Below, piece by piece: positions 53,250 through 61,452 of a DNA stretch of 64,000 nt. Each line of letters starts with the position of its first letter. Position 1 is the stretch's first letter. The notes under the pieces were generated by a model that worked only from the letters and a program-made list of their open reading frames with translations, had not been told where the DNA came from and ran no database searches. The stretch is from an uncultured Bacteroidota bacterium. GTDB taxonomy: Bacteria > Bacteroidota > Bacteroidia > Bacteroidales > P3. The stretch covers positions 28,062 through 92,061 of the forward strand of contig CACYPU010000006.1 in NCBI GenBank assembly GCA_902776365.1, written 5' to 3'. The position numbers and the translations under genes were made by a program.

Positions 53250-55061
53250 ATGAAACAGCGTCTGCGCTTTCTCCTCACACTCTTCCTCCTTCTGATCCTC
53301 ATCTTTGTGGCGCAGAAGGTAGTCTTCATGCTCTATAATGCCTCCATGGCTGAAGGGGCTCCCTTCCTCACTTGTGTTGCTGCCTTGTGGCACGGCCTCA
53401 GGCTCGACATCGCCACCGCCTGCTACCTTGTCATAATTCCGACAATCGTTGTGCTGCTCAGTGGTTTTGTCCGTCTTCCTCTGCGACGTATTCTGGTGCC
53501 TTACTATGTGCTTATCGCCCTATTGTTCACCTTGGCCTTCGCTGTCGACACGGTGCTCTACAGTTACTGGGGAGCCAAACCCGATGCCAACGACCTCATC
53601 TATGCCGCACAGCCCAAGGAGATGCTCGCAGGTCTTCCGGTGTGGTTCACTATCCTGGGATTCATCGTCGTAGGACTCCTCGTCTGGGGCTGCACGATGC
53701 TTCTCCGCTGGACCACTCCCAAGGAAATCCCACCCATCCAGCGCAACCCTAAATTTTTCATTTTTCATTTTTCATTTTTCATTTTATCTTCTGGATTTAT
53801 CTTCCTCGGCATGCGTGGCGGTCTCTCCGAATCCACCGCCAATCCTTCCTATGCCTATTTCTCCAGCCATCCTTTCTGCAACCATTCTGCCCTCAATCCC
53901 ACTTTCAACATGTTCCACTCCCTCTTTAAGATGCAGGATTTGGCAAAGGAGTTCGACATGATGCCTGAGGAGGAGGTCGACGCCCTGCTGGGCGAAATTT
54001 TCGAGCCCGATGCCACCCTCGCCGACACGGTGCTGCGTATCGAGCGACCCAACATCATCTTGGTTATCTGGGAAGGTGGCGGCAGTGGTATGGTCGGCAA
54101 CGATACTGTGGCACCGAACTTGCAGCGACTCAGACAAGAAGGACTCTATTTCTCTCATGCCTATGCCAACAACTACCGCACCGACCGCGGCCTTGTCTCC
54201 ATCCTCAGCGGTTGGCTCGGCTTGCCCACCACCACACTGATGAAGCGCCCCGACCTCTGTCGTAACCTACCTTCCATTGCTTCGTCGCTCAAGGCCGAGG
54301 GCTACCACACCACGATGACTTTCGGTGGCGACATCGACTACACCAATATGCGCATGTATTTCCTTGAGACGGGTTTTACCGAGGCCAACGGAGGCGAGAC
54401 CTTCCCCAAGGAACTCTATTCCAGTGCTTGGGGTGTCCCCGACGAATATACGCTCACACCGGAACGGTTGGTCAAGCAATCCTCCGTTCCTTTCTTCTCG
54501 GCGGTGCTGACGCTCAGCAGTCATGAACCCTGGGAGGTCGACTACCACCGCCTTTCTGACGAGCGGCAGAACGCTTTCGCCTACACTGATTCCTGCCTCG
54601 GTGTCTTTGTCGACGGCCTCAAGGCTTCGCCGCTATGGGACAGCCTCTTAATCATCGTTGTGCCCGACCACGGTGCCACCTACCTCGAGGGCCAGTCGTC
54701 GGCCGACGTGCGAGTCTCCGAGATTCCCATCCTCTGGCTCGGTGGTGCACTGGCAAGGACCGGTGAGGTCGACGCCATGGTGAGCCAGAGCGACATCGCT
54801 GCCACGCTGCTGGCACAGATGCACCTCGACATCACGCCCTTCGTTTTCAGTCGCAATGTCTTTGGCACGAAATTTGCTGAAAGAAAACCGTTCGCCACGC
54901 ATGCCGTCAAGAACCGCCTCAACTACATCACCCCCGACGGCACCGACTCCTACGATTGTGTGAGCCATACGCTTGAGTCCGCCAATGCCGCCGACCAACG
55001 CTTCATCGAGGCTCTTCTCCAACGCATCTATAAGACCAGCGCCGCCCTCTCCTCGCGTTAG
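53250..55061 (+). CDS. LTA-synthase-like sulfatase-fold membrane protein
   Basis: A 603-residue protein with five N-terminal membrane helices and a periplasmic alkaline-phosphatase-fold domain from about 260: IILVIWEGGG, NNYRTDRGLVSILSG (the Thr of RTDRG is the likely nucleophile), FGGDIDYTN, SSHEPWEVDYH and VVPDHGATY. Such proteins transfer phospho-alcohol groups (for example glycerophosphate or ethanolamine phosphate) from lipids to envelope glycans. Residues about 169-179 come from a heptamer repeat. Confidence 0.85.
   Translation: MKQRLRFLLTLFLLLILIFVAQKVVFMLYNASMAEGAPFLTCVAALWHGLRLDIATACYLVIIPTIVVLLSGFVRLPLRRILVPYYVLIALLFTLAFAVDTVLYSYWGAKPDANDLIYAAQPKEMLAGLPVWFTILGFIVVGLLVWGCTMLLRWTTPKEIPPIQRNPKFFIFHFSFFILSSGFIFLGMRGGLSESTANPSYAYFSSHPFCNHSALNPTFNMFHSLFKMQDLAKEFDMMPEEEVDALLGEIFEPDATLADTVLRIERPNIILVIWEGGGSGMVGNDTVAPNLQRLRQEGLYFSHAYANNYRTDRGLVSILSGWLGLPTTTLMKRPDLCRNLPSIASSLKAEGYHTTMTFGGDIDYTNMRMYFLETGFTEANGGETFPKELYSSAWGVPDEYTLTPERLVKQSSVPFFSAVLTLSSHEPWEVDYHRLSDERQNAFAYTDSCLGVFVDGLKASPLWDSLLIIVVPDHGATYLEGQSSADVRVSEIPILWLGGALARTGEVDAMVSQSDIAATLLAQMHLDITPFVFSRNVFGTKFAERKPFATHAVKNRLNYITPDGTDSYDCVSHTLESANAADQRFIEALLQRIYKTSAALSSR
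53754..53785. repeat. Heptanucleotide tandem repeat inside the LTA-synthase-like gene
   Basis: Four perfect copies of tttttca (53754-53781) plus tttt. Encodes FFIFHFSFFI, forming the start of the last membrane helix before the catalytic domain. Confidence 0.95.
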
Positions 55062-55945
55062 CGTACGGTCAATGCTTTTTTGATGGTTTGCTGGGTTCCG
55101 TGCAGGTTGTGCAGGTTGATATACAGCACATAACGCCCTCTTGCAAGCGTCTGGCCACCATCGCCACGTCCGTCCCACAGAAACGACCCGTGGCTACCTA
55201 GCAGGGCGTTGTTCAGCAGGCGTCGTATCAGGATACCGCGAGCGTCAAAAAGGATTACGTCGGCATAAATCTCGCCGTCATCAAGCTGATAGTCAATGGT
55301 AATCTCGTCTTGATAGCCGTCGCCGTCGGGCGAGACGAGCGTTGACGAAAAGGTGAATGAGGCCTCCTCGACAAGGTATTCTTGGCTTTGTGAGTTCTCG
55401 TAGCCCGGCGTGCCGTATCCAGCGGTCGAAGATGCCGAGAACCAATTGCTTGGCTCGTTGCATGGATGCGCCATGCTCCGCCGCTCCAGTGCCACACCGG
55501 CCTTGTTCCTCAGCAGGCGGCTGTGCATCGAGGGAGTGTAGTCGAATTTCTCCACCACCGTACCATCGGCCCGCGCCAGCACCACGCTGCCGCCGTCGTT
55601 GGGATAGGTCGGCAGGTTGCACTCCACCATCTTGCTGGGATACTTCACATTATAGTTTGCTGTCACCGAGGCGCCATCTTTCGTCAGCACCACAAAGTCG
55701 TGTGGCGCCATCGTGTGCGAGGGTAGGGGATAGTGCGTTCCCAACGAATCACCTATCCATCTGACGATATGGTAGTTGGAAAGTTCTATGGGTGTGCCGC
55801 TGTCGTTGTACAGCTCCACATACTCGGCCTCACCACTGTGAGGCTGAAAGAGCAACTCGCTGACGCACAGGGTACCCTGTGCGAGCGCTGGCGCGCTCGC
55901 ACAGCACATTGCGAGGAGAATTGTCGATAAAAAATCTTTTATCAT
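55058..55945 (-). CDS. Secreted lamin-tail-domain protein with FlgD-like C-terminus
   Basis: A 295-residue protein. Signal peptide about 1-23 (ALAQG); lamin-tail domain about 26-125 (VSELLFQPHSGEAEYVELYNDS, LSNYHIVRW); the C-terminal part about 195-295 (VSPDGDGYQDEITIDYQL, FLWDGRGDGGQTLARGRYVLYI) resembles the FlgD-Ig-like module common in secreted Bacteroidota proteins. ATG at 55945 preferred over GTG at 55948. Converges on the upstream gene with a 4-nt overlap. Confidence 0.8.
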   Translation of the reverse strand: MIKDFLSTILLAMCCASAPALAQGTLCVSELLFQPHSGEAEYVELYNDSGTPIELSNYHIVRWIGDSLGTHYPLPSHTMAPHDFVVLTKDGASVTANYNVKYPSKMVECNLPTYPNDGGSVVLARADGTVVEKFDYTPSMHSRLLRNKAGVALERRSMAHPCNEPSNWFSASSTAGYGTPGYENSQSQEYLVEEASFTFSSTLVSPDGDGYQDEITIDYQLDDGEIYADVILFDARGILIRRLLNNALLGSHGSFLWDGRGDGGQTLARGRYVLYINLHNLHGTQQTIKKALTVR

Positions 55946-56057
55946 CACCCCTAAAAAACGCCACCGCCCCCCTTTTTATTATCCCGGCCTCTCAAAAATT
56001 CTACTTAACATAACCTAAAAAATGCCCCTTGATTTTCAGGCCTTTAAGTGTCTAGGT

Positions 56058-56106
56058 CTTACTCATCTCTTACTCAACCCTTACCCCGCTCTTACTATAC
56101 TCTTGG
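56058..56106. repeat. 11-bp phased CTTAC repeats upstream of purE
   Basis: CTTAC at 56058, 56069, 56080 and 56091, with a degenerate CTTGG at 56102, spaced exactly 11 bp. In the 264-nt gap before purE, about 105-150 bp upstream of its start codon. No clear consensus promoter was found in the gap. Confidence 0.85.
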
Positions 56107-56209
56107 TTTTGTTGGAGTTAAGTTAGGAAGGGAGAAGTGCTTTTTAACAGTTTTTAAGACACAATTTTTTCGAAGGAACAGCGTTAAAGAAAAAAAGTTT
56201 TTTTGCTAT

Positions 56210-56716
56210 ATGAAACCTATCGTCAGCATCATCATGGGCTCCACCTCCGACCTGCCGGTCATGGAGAAAGCCTGTCAGTTCTTTGAGGAGATGGAGATTC
56301 CCTTCGAGGTCAACGCCCTCTCTGCCCACCGCACGCCCGCCGAGGTGAGCGACTTCGCCCGCGGTGCCGCTGCTCGCGGCATTAAGGTCATCATCGCCGG
56401 CGCCGGCATGGCCGCCGCCCTGCCGGGCGTCATCGCCGCCGAGACGCCGCTGCCCGTCATCGGGGTGCCCATCAAAGGATCTGTACTTGAGGGTCTTGAC
56501 GCCACGCTGGCCATTCTCCAGATGCCTCCGGGAATCCCTGTGGCCACTGTTGCCATCAATGGAGCCCAGAATGCCGCCATCCTCGCCATGCAGATGATGG
56601 CCCTCGGCGATGACGCCTTGATGCAGAAACTCATCGCCTACAAGTCCGGCCTCAAGAAGAAAATCGTCAAAGCCAACGAAGACCTGGCCAAGCTGGAGTA
56701 TAAATTCAAGTGCTAA
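56210..56716 (+). CDS. purE: N5-carboxyaminoimidazole ribonucleotide mutase
   Basis: A 168-residue protein: VSIIMGSTSDLPVMEKA, NALSAHRTPAEV and IAGAGMAAALPGVIA, the PurE active-site loops. The frame is open far upstream, but MKPIVSIIMGS (ATG 56210) is the family start. Purine biosynthesis; AIR carboxylation rearrangement in the cytoplasm. Confidence 0.95.
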   Translation: MKPIVSIIMGSTSDLPVMEKACQFFEEMEIPFEVNALSAHRTPAEVSDFARGAAARGIKVIIAGAGMAAALPGVIAAETPLPVIGVPIKGSVLEGLDATLAILQMPPGIPVATVAINGAQNAAILAMQMMALGDDALMQKLIAYKSGLKKKIVKANEDLAKLEYKFKC

Positions 56717-56728
56717 AAAACAGAGATT

Positions 56729-57757
56729 ATGATTACTATAGGCATCACAGGGACGTTGGGGGCCGGGAAGGGCACCATCGTCGATTATTTGGTTCAGAAC
56801 AAGGGTTTTGTGCATTATAGCGTGCGGGCTTTCCTCACCGAGGAGATTAAGCGGCGTGGGCTGGAGGTGAATCGCGACACGATGGCCGAGGTGGGCAATG
56901 ACCTGCGGGCAAAGCATACGCCGTCGTGGATTGTGGAACAGCTCTACGAGAAGGCTTCGGCTTCGGGCTGCAACTGCATCATCGAGAGTGTGCGCACTCC
57001 CGGCGAGGTGGCGGCTTTGCGTGGCAAACCCAATTTCTACCTCTTCGCCGTGGATGCCGACCCGAAGGTGCGCTACGAGCGCGCTGTGCTGCGCGGCAGC
57101 GAGACCGACCACGTGAGTTACGAGACCTTCATCGCCAACGAGCAGCGCGAGATGAACAACACCGATCCCAACAAGCAGAACCTCGGCGTCTGCATCCGCG
57201 AGGCGGACTTCCGCTTCGACAACGGCGGTACTTTCGAGGACCTGCACAAGCAGGTGGAAGAGGTGCTGCAGAAAATCACCTACCACCGCCCCTCGTGGGA
57301 CGAGTATTTCATGGACCTCGCCAATGCCGCCAGCCGCCGCGCCACCTGCGACCGTGGCCGCTCGGGCTGCGTCATCGTCAAGGACAAGCAGCTGCTGGTG
57401 ACGGGCTATGTGGGCTCGCCCGCAGGCCTGCCGCACTGCGACGAGGTGGGCCACCTCTTCCGCCAGACCATCGACGCCGACGGCCATATCTCTACCCACT
57501 GCGTCCGCACAGTCCATGCCGAGCAGAACGCCATCTGCCAGGCCGCCCGCCGCGGCATAGCCCTCGACGGCGCCACGCTCTACTGCCGCATGACCCCCTG
57601 CCGCACCTGCGCCATGCTCATCATCAACTGCGGCATCAAGCGTGTGGTCTGCGAGCGCAAGTACCACAGCGGTGCCGAGAGCGAGGAGCTGTTCCGTCAG
57701 GCCGGCATCCAGTTGGAGTTCTTCCACGACGAGGTGCAGCAGTACGCCAACCAGTAA
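56729..57757 (+). CDS. P-loop kinase / deoxycytidylate deaminase fusion
   Basis: A 342-residue two-domain protein. Residues 1-185 form a nucleoside-monophosphate-kinase-like P-loop domain (GTLGAGKGT at 8-16, HTPSWIVEQLY, VRTPGEVAAL). Residues 188-342 are a dCMP deaminase: SWDEYFMDLANAASRRATCDR, zinc site HAE (263-265) and PCRTC (290-294). Fused kinase-deaminases occur as housekeeping genes and as the anti-phage protein DcdV/AvcD of Vibrio. Context here is nucleotide metabolism. Confidence 0.87.
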   Translation: MITIGITGTLGAGKGTIVDYLVQNKGFVHYSVRAFLTEEIKRRGLEVNRDTMAEVGNDLRAKHTPSWIVEQLYEKASASGCNCIIESVRTPGEVAALRGKPNFYLFAVDADPKVRYERAVLRGSETDHVSYETFIANEQREMNNTDPNKQNLGVCIREADFRFDNGGTFEDLHKQVEEVLQKITYHRPSWDEYFMDLANAASRRATCDRGRSGCVIVKDKQLLVTGYVGSPAGLPHCDEVGHLFRQTIDADGHISTHCVRTVHAEQNAICQAARRGIALDGATLYCRMTPCRTCAMLIINCGIKRVVCERKYHSGAESEELFRQAGIQLEFFHDEVQQYANQ

Positions 57758-57760
57758 GCC

Positions 57761-58228
57761 ATGGTTGCGAAAGACAGATTCATGCAGCTGGCCATCGATG
57801 AGGCCAGGACGGGCATCGAGCATCGCGACGGCGGCCCCTTCGGGTCGGTGGTGGTGAAGGACGGTAAGGCCGTAGGTTTCGGTCACAACCGCGTGCTCGG
57901 CAAGAACGACCCCACCGCCCATGGCGAAGTAGAGGCCATACGCGATGCCTGTCGCCGGCTAGGGACATACGACCTGACAGGCTGCGACATCTACACCACC
58001 GGCGAGCCGTGCCACATGTGCCTATGTGCCTGCATGTGGGCCAATATCCGCAGGGTGTATTACGGATGCACCATCGACGACAACGCCCTTATCGGCTTCC
58101 GCGACGGCAAGTTCAACAACCTCTTCGCGGGCCGCGACCGCCTGGGTGACTATCTCACCGAAGTGGACCGTGAGGCCTGCCTGCAGCTCTTCGACGACTA
58201 CCGGAATATGCCGCACGACAATTACTGA
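57761..58228 (+). CDS. Nucleoside/guanine deaminase (CMP/dCMP deaminase fold)
   Basis: A 155-residue protein: GGPFGSVVVKDGK, PTAHGEVEAIRDAC (His54, Glu56; HGE instead of the commoner HAE) and GEPCHMCLCAC (Cys84, Cys87). The GPFG start and C-terminal MPHDNY fit the guanine-deaminase-like group. Begins 3 nt after the fusion gene, so probably co-translated. Confidence 0.85.
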   Translation: MVAKDRFMQLAIDEARTGIEHRDGGPFGSVVVKDGKAVGFGHNRVLGKNDPTAHGEVEAIRDACRRLGTYDLTGCDIYTTGEPCHMCLCACMWANIRRVYYGCTIDDNALIGFRDGKFNNLFAGRDRLGDYLTEVDREACLQLFDDYRNMPHDNY

Positions 58229-58231
58229 GAA

Positions 58232-59104
58232 ATGAAACGGTTTCTTCTTTTTTTGTTGATGGCGTTGGCTTCGACGGTGGCGTTTGCAACAGGGCAGGCT
58301 GCCGACGTGATATATATTGACGGGCAAAAATGGTGGCTGATGGGACGGCCTGTGGGAGCAGATTCAATACTTTATGTCAACCTACAGGCTTGATTGCCGG
58401 AGCTCGTACAGGAGTCGACCGGCAACTGGGATCGCTTTGTTGGTTGTTGGAGCTTAGACGGCGAGTGGCTGGTGCTCGACAGCATTGTGTGTACGGTCTA
58501 TGAAGACTCCACATACATGAAAGACTATGAGATGTCTCTGTCGATGGAAACGATGCGCGAGGTGTTTGGCAACTATTACCACGACGGCAAGATTGTGGCC
58601 ACATGGCTTACTGGTACGATACGGCTAACGCAAGGGAAGAGGATATTCTATGAGCACACGGGTTGGAACCGGCACTACGAGACAGAGATGATGCTTGAGG
58701 TGAGTGAAGGGCGTGTACTCGGGCGGGCGCTATACCACAACCGTATGGTCGTTGACGGTTTCTACTTTGACGAGGATGCTCCCCGGGAAAAATGGTATGA
58801 ATTTAAGAAAGGCTTCCTTCCGGTGATTGAAAAATATCATGTGTTCGACACATTGAGTGTTATAGGCATACATGTAAGCAGAGGGGTTGTCGACTCACTC
58901 GGCAATATGACCGACGTTAAGGTGGAGGTTATGTATAGCAATTATAAGAGCAATCCTATGCCAGAGTTGACCGATGCGTTGGTCAGGGAGTTCAAACAAT
59001 ACTTGATGAGCATACGGCCATGGCGGGTGTGGTACTGTAATGGCGAGTATACCTCTCTTTGGCAAGGATGGATAATTCCTTTCAGAAAGAGAGATTTCCA
59101 GTGA
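58232..59104 (+). pseudogene. Secreted protein gene interrupted by an in-frame TGA
   Basis: The ATG at 58232 opens a signal peptide (MKRFLLFLLMALASTVAFA) and continues VIYIDGQKWWLMGRP to a TGA at 58391-58393. The same frame then stays open for 236 codons (ELVQESTGNWDRFVGCWSLD...) to 59104 with no ATG near the break. A single substitution (from TGG or CGA, for example) explains it. TGA is a normal stop elsewhere in this window. The protein, of unknown function, would be about 290 residues. A sequencing error or readthrough is the alternative. Confidence 0.8.
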
Positions 59105-59108
59105 TAAT

Positions 59109-61445
59109 TTATAGTTTCCGCAGCAGTGGCGACCGTGAGAGGTCGGTGGGGTTGGTCCCTGGGACCCCTTCGGGGATGGGTATGCCGAGTTTCTTGAAAT
59201 GTTCTATCCAGTAGGGAGGCAGGTTGCCCTCCTTGTCGCGCCAGTTCATGGGTTTTGATTCAAAGAGGTCGCCGAAGGCGGTTTGGATGAGTTCGGAGCA
59301 GTAGTAGGCGTCGTTGTCGGGAAGGAAGGCGTTGTCGTAGGGCTTGCCAAGGAGACTTTTGGCGCGGGCGATGACGGCGGCGGTATCGAAGGGGATGTTG
59401 AGGCGGTAGGTGTCGTAATCCCAGGAGTGGCGCCATTCGTGCCATGGGGTGCGGACGACGCCTTTCGAGGGAGTGGCCTCGATGACCCAGGCCGCCGTTC
59501 CGCCGGGATATTTCGGATTGTGCTCCAGCTCCAGAAGAGCCACATGGGTGTATTTTCCGGTGCTCTCCTTGATAGCTTGGCCCATGTCGGAATCATAGTG
59601 GTTGGCGAGCACGAACATTAGGTCGCCGGTCTTGGGGCTGTAGCGAGGACGCAGGGTACTGTTGTCCAGGTAGTGGCGCATCATCATACTGTCGGGCATC
59701 ATGGGACGCAGGGTCTGCCAAAGCGCTGGCTGGTAGGTCTCGAAGACGGCTTTGCGCCAAGCCATTTTCATGGGCAGGAGCCAGGGGAAGCGGGTTTCGG
59801 GGTATAGCTCATCGGTGGCTCCGAAGGCCATGAGGGTGTCGCCGGCCTGGTTGATGAGGGTGACGGCGTAGCCGATGCTTGCGGATGACGACCAGCCGTT
59901 GGGTTCCCACACTTCGTGGAGGTCCAAGGTGCTGTCGTCCAATCCGAAATCTTTCGGGGTGGGGAAGAGGTTGTAGCGCGTGCCGACATCGAGCAGTGCC
60001 TGCTCAATGGCGGCAACAGATTGGGAACGAACGGTGTGGAGTGTGCTGTCGACGTTGTTGAAGATTTCTTCCAGTCGGTCGCCGCGCCGCGTGTAGCGGA
60101 TGAGGTGTTCGTCGTGATGGTAGTCGCTGACGGAGTAGGTTCGGATTTCGAGGCTACGGAGGCCTTCTTTGACGAAGTCACCGAGGGGTTGGCGATAGGT
60201 GTAGGGCGCCACGCGGCCGGCGGTGTCGACGCTGAAGATGTGGTTCTCCTCGTCTAGGAAGATGACGCGGTCCTCGCGGTCGGGGTCGGGCGAGAGGGAT
60301 TTGATCCATTTGGAGCGGCAGACGCGGTACCACCCGTGGGCGTCGAGGAGATAGATGCTCACAGCGTCGCTGCCCCAGAGGCGTGTGCCGTGGTCGAGGG
60401 TGTGGTCGGGTTCCTCGATGGGGCGCTCGTCGGTGAGGAAGGCGCAGGTGTCCATGTGGCCGTCGGCGGCGATGGCCACCACGCCGATGTCGGTGAGCCA
60501 GTAGGCTTTGCTGTCGTGGATGCCGGCAATCTGCAGTTTGTCGCGCGCTTGCCGCTGTACCTTGAGGGGATAGCGCTGCCAGCGGTCGATGTCCTCGTAG
60601 CGCACCACATAGCCGCTGTCGTCGAGTGCCCACAGCACTTCGGTGGCGGTGTCGACCTCGAAGTCGGTGATGGGTTGTGGAGTGTGCTGCCAGCGGAGGG
60701 TGTCGCCCAGCGGGGTGTAGAACGACATAAATGCTTCGTCAACAATGAGGTATCCTTTCCATGAGCGGACGCGGTTGACCCAGTATTGGTCGTGGGGGTC
60801 GGTGACGACGTAGAGTTTCTGGTCGAGGGGTGTGGGCCAGCGGTGGACGGAGTGCCAGTTGTCAGCGGTGGAGTAGATGCGGTTGCCGTGGCCGGCAATC
60901 CAGCCGCTGTCGGCGGAGAGCATGTAGATGTCGTCGATGCCTTGTTTCCGTTCAAAGGCGGTGTCTCTCAGCGCGATGAAGGTGCATCCGCTGTCGGCGC
61001 TGAAGGTCAGCAGGCCGTCCTGCGAGCCTGCCCACACATGTCCCTCTTTGTCGCACCAGGCGGGGTGGAACCATTCCCCTCCGGGGCGCTTGCTTCCGGT
61101 GGGAACGGTGTCGTTCCACAGGCTCCCATTGATTCGCAACACATTCTTTCCAAGATCGTAGCCGACGCCAACAGCTACGTTGCGGTTGAAAGCTGCGACA
61201 TTCTCGAACGTGATGCTGCGCCAGTCTCCTTCTTTTGGCTTCACCAATGTGCGCCAGGGAGAGTGGATGTTGTTGGCGCGGTAGAGATATCCGCACTTGG
61301 TGCAGAGCCAGACGGAGCCGTCGATTCCCACGGAGGCCTTGCGGTAGCAGTCCACATAGAGGTCGGCCAGGCGGTCGCGTGGCTGGGCCTGTATCTGGCT
61401 TACAGCAGACAGGATGGCTATGATGATCAGAATGGTCTTCTTCAT
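59109..61445 (-). CDS. Secreted beta-propeller / YiiX-like NlpC-P60 protein
   Basis: A 778-residue protein with signal peptide (about 1-20, IQAQ). The N-terminal about 500 residues have repeated W/D-rich blades (VWAGSQDGLLTFSADSG, GWIAGHGNRIYSTADNW) like two-component-regulator or YCF48-type propellers. The C-terminal about 180 residues match the YiiX/YaeF permuted NlpC/P60 fold: GDLMFVL, GKYTHVALLE (His) and GKPYDNAFLPDNDAYYCSELI (Cys). Probably an envelope hydrolase; substrate unknown. Confidence 0.75.
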   Translation of the reverse strand: MKKTILIIIAILSAVSQIQAQPRDRLADLYVDCYRKASVGIDGSVWLCTKCGYLYRANNIHSPWRTLVKPKEGDWRSITFENVAAFNRNVAVGVGYDLGKNVLRINGSLWNDTVPTGSKRPGGEWFHPAWCDKEGHVWAGSQDGLLTFSADSGCTFIALRDTAFERKQGIDDIYMLSADSGWIAGHGNRIYSTADNWHSVHRWPTPLDQKLYVVTDPHDQYWVNRVRSWKGYLIVDEAFMSFYTPLGDTLRWQHTPQPITDFEVDTATEVLWALDDSGYVVRYEDIDRWQRYPLKVQRQARDKLQIAGIHDSKAYWLTDIGVVAIAADGHMDTCAFLTDERPIEEPDHTLDHGTRLWGSDAVSIYLLDAHGWYRVCRSKWIKSLSPDPDREDRVIFLDEENHIFSVDTAGRVAPYTYRQPLGDFVKEGLRSLEIRTYSVSDYHHDEHLIRYTRRGDRLEEIFNNVDSTLHTVRSQSVAAIEQALLDVGTRYNLFPTPKDFGLDDSTLDLHEVWEPNGWSSSASIGYAVTLINQAGDTLMAFGATDELYPETRFPWLLPMKMAWRKAVFETYQPALWQTLRPMMPDSMMMRHYLDNSTLRPRYSPKTGDLMFVLANHYDSDMGQAIKESTGKYTHVALLELEHNPKYPGGTAAWVIEATPSKGVVRTPWHEWRHSWDYDTYRLNIPFDTAAVIARAKSLLGKPYDNAFLPDNDAYYCSELIQTAFGDLFESKPMNWRDKEGNLPPYWIEHFKKLGIPIPEGVPGTNPTDLSRSPLLRKL

Positions 61446-61452
61446 AATTTTT

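Noticed and set aside
56144-57922. 592-codon minus-strand open frame
   Set aside because: Antisense of purE and the kinase-deaminase gene; no domain and no start signal.
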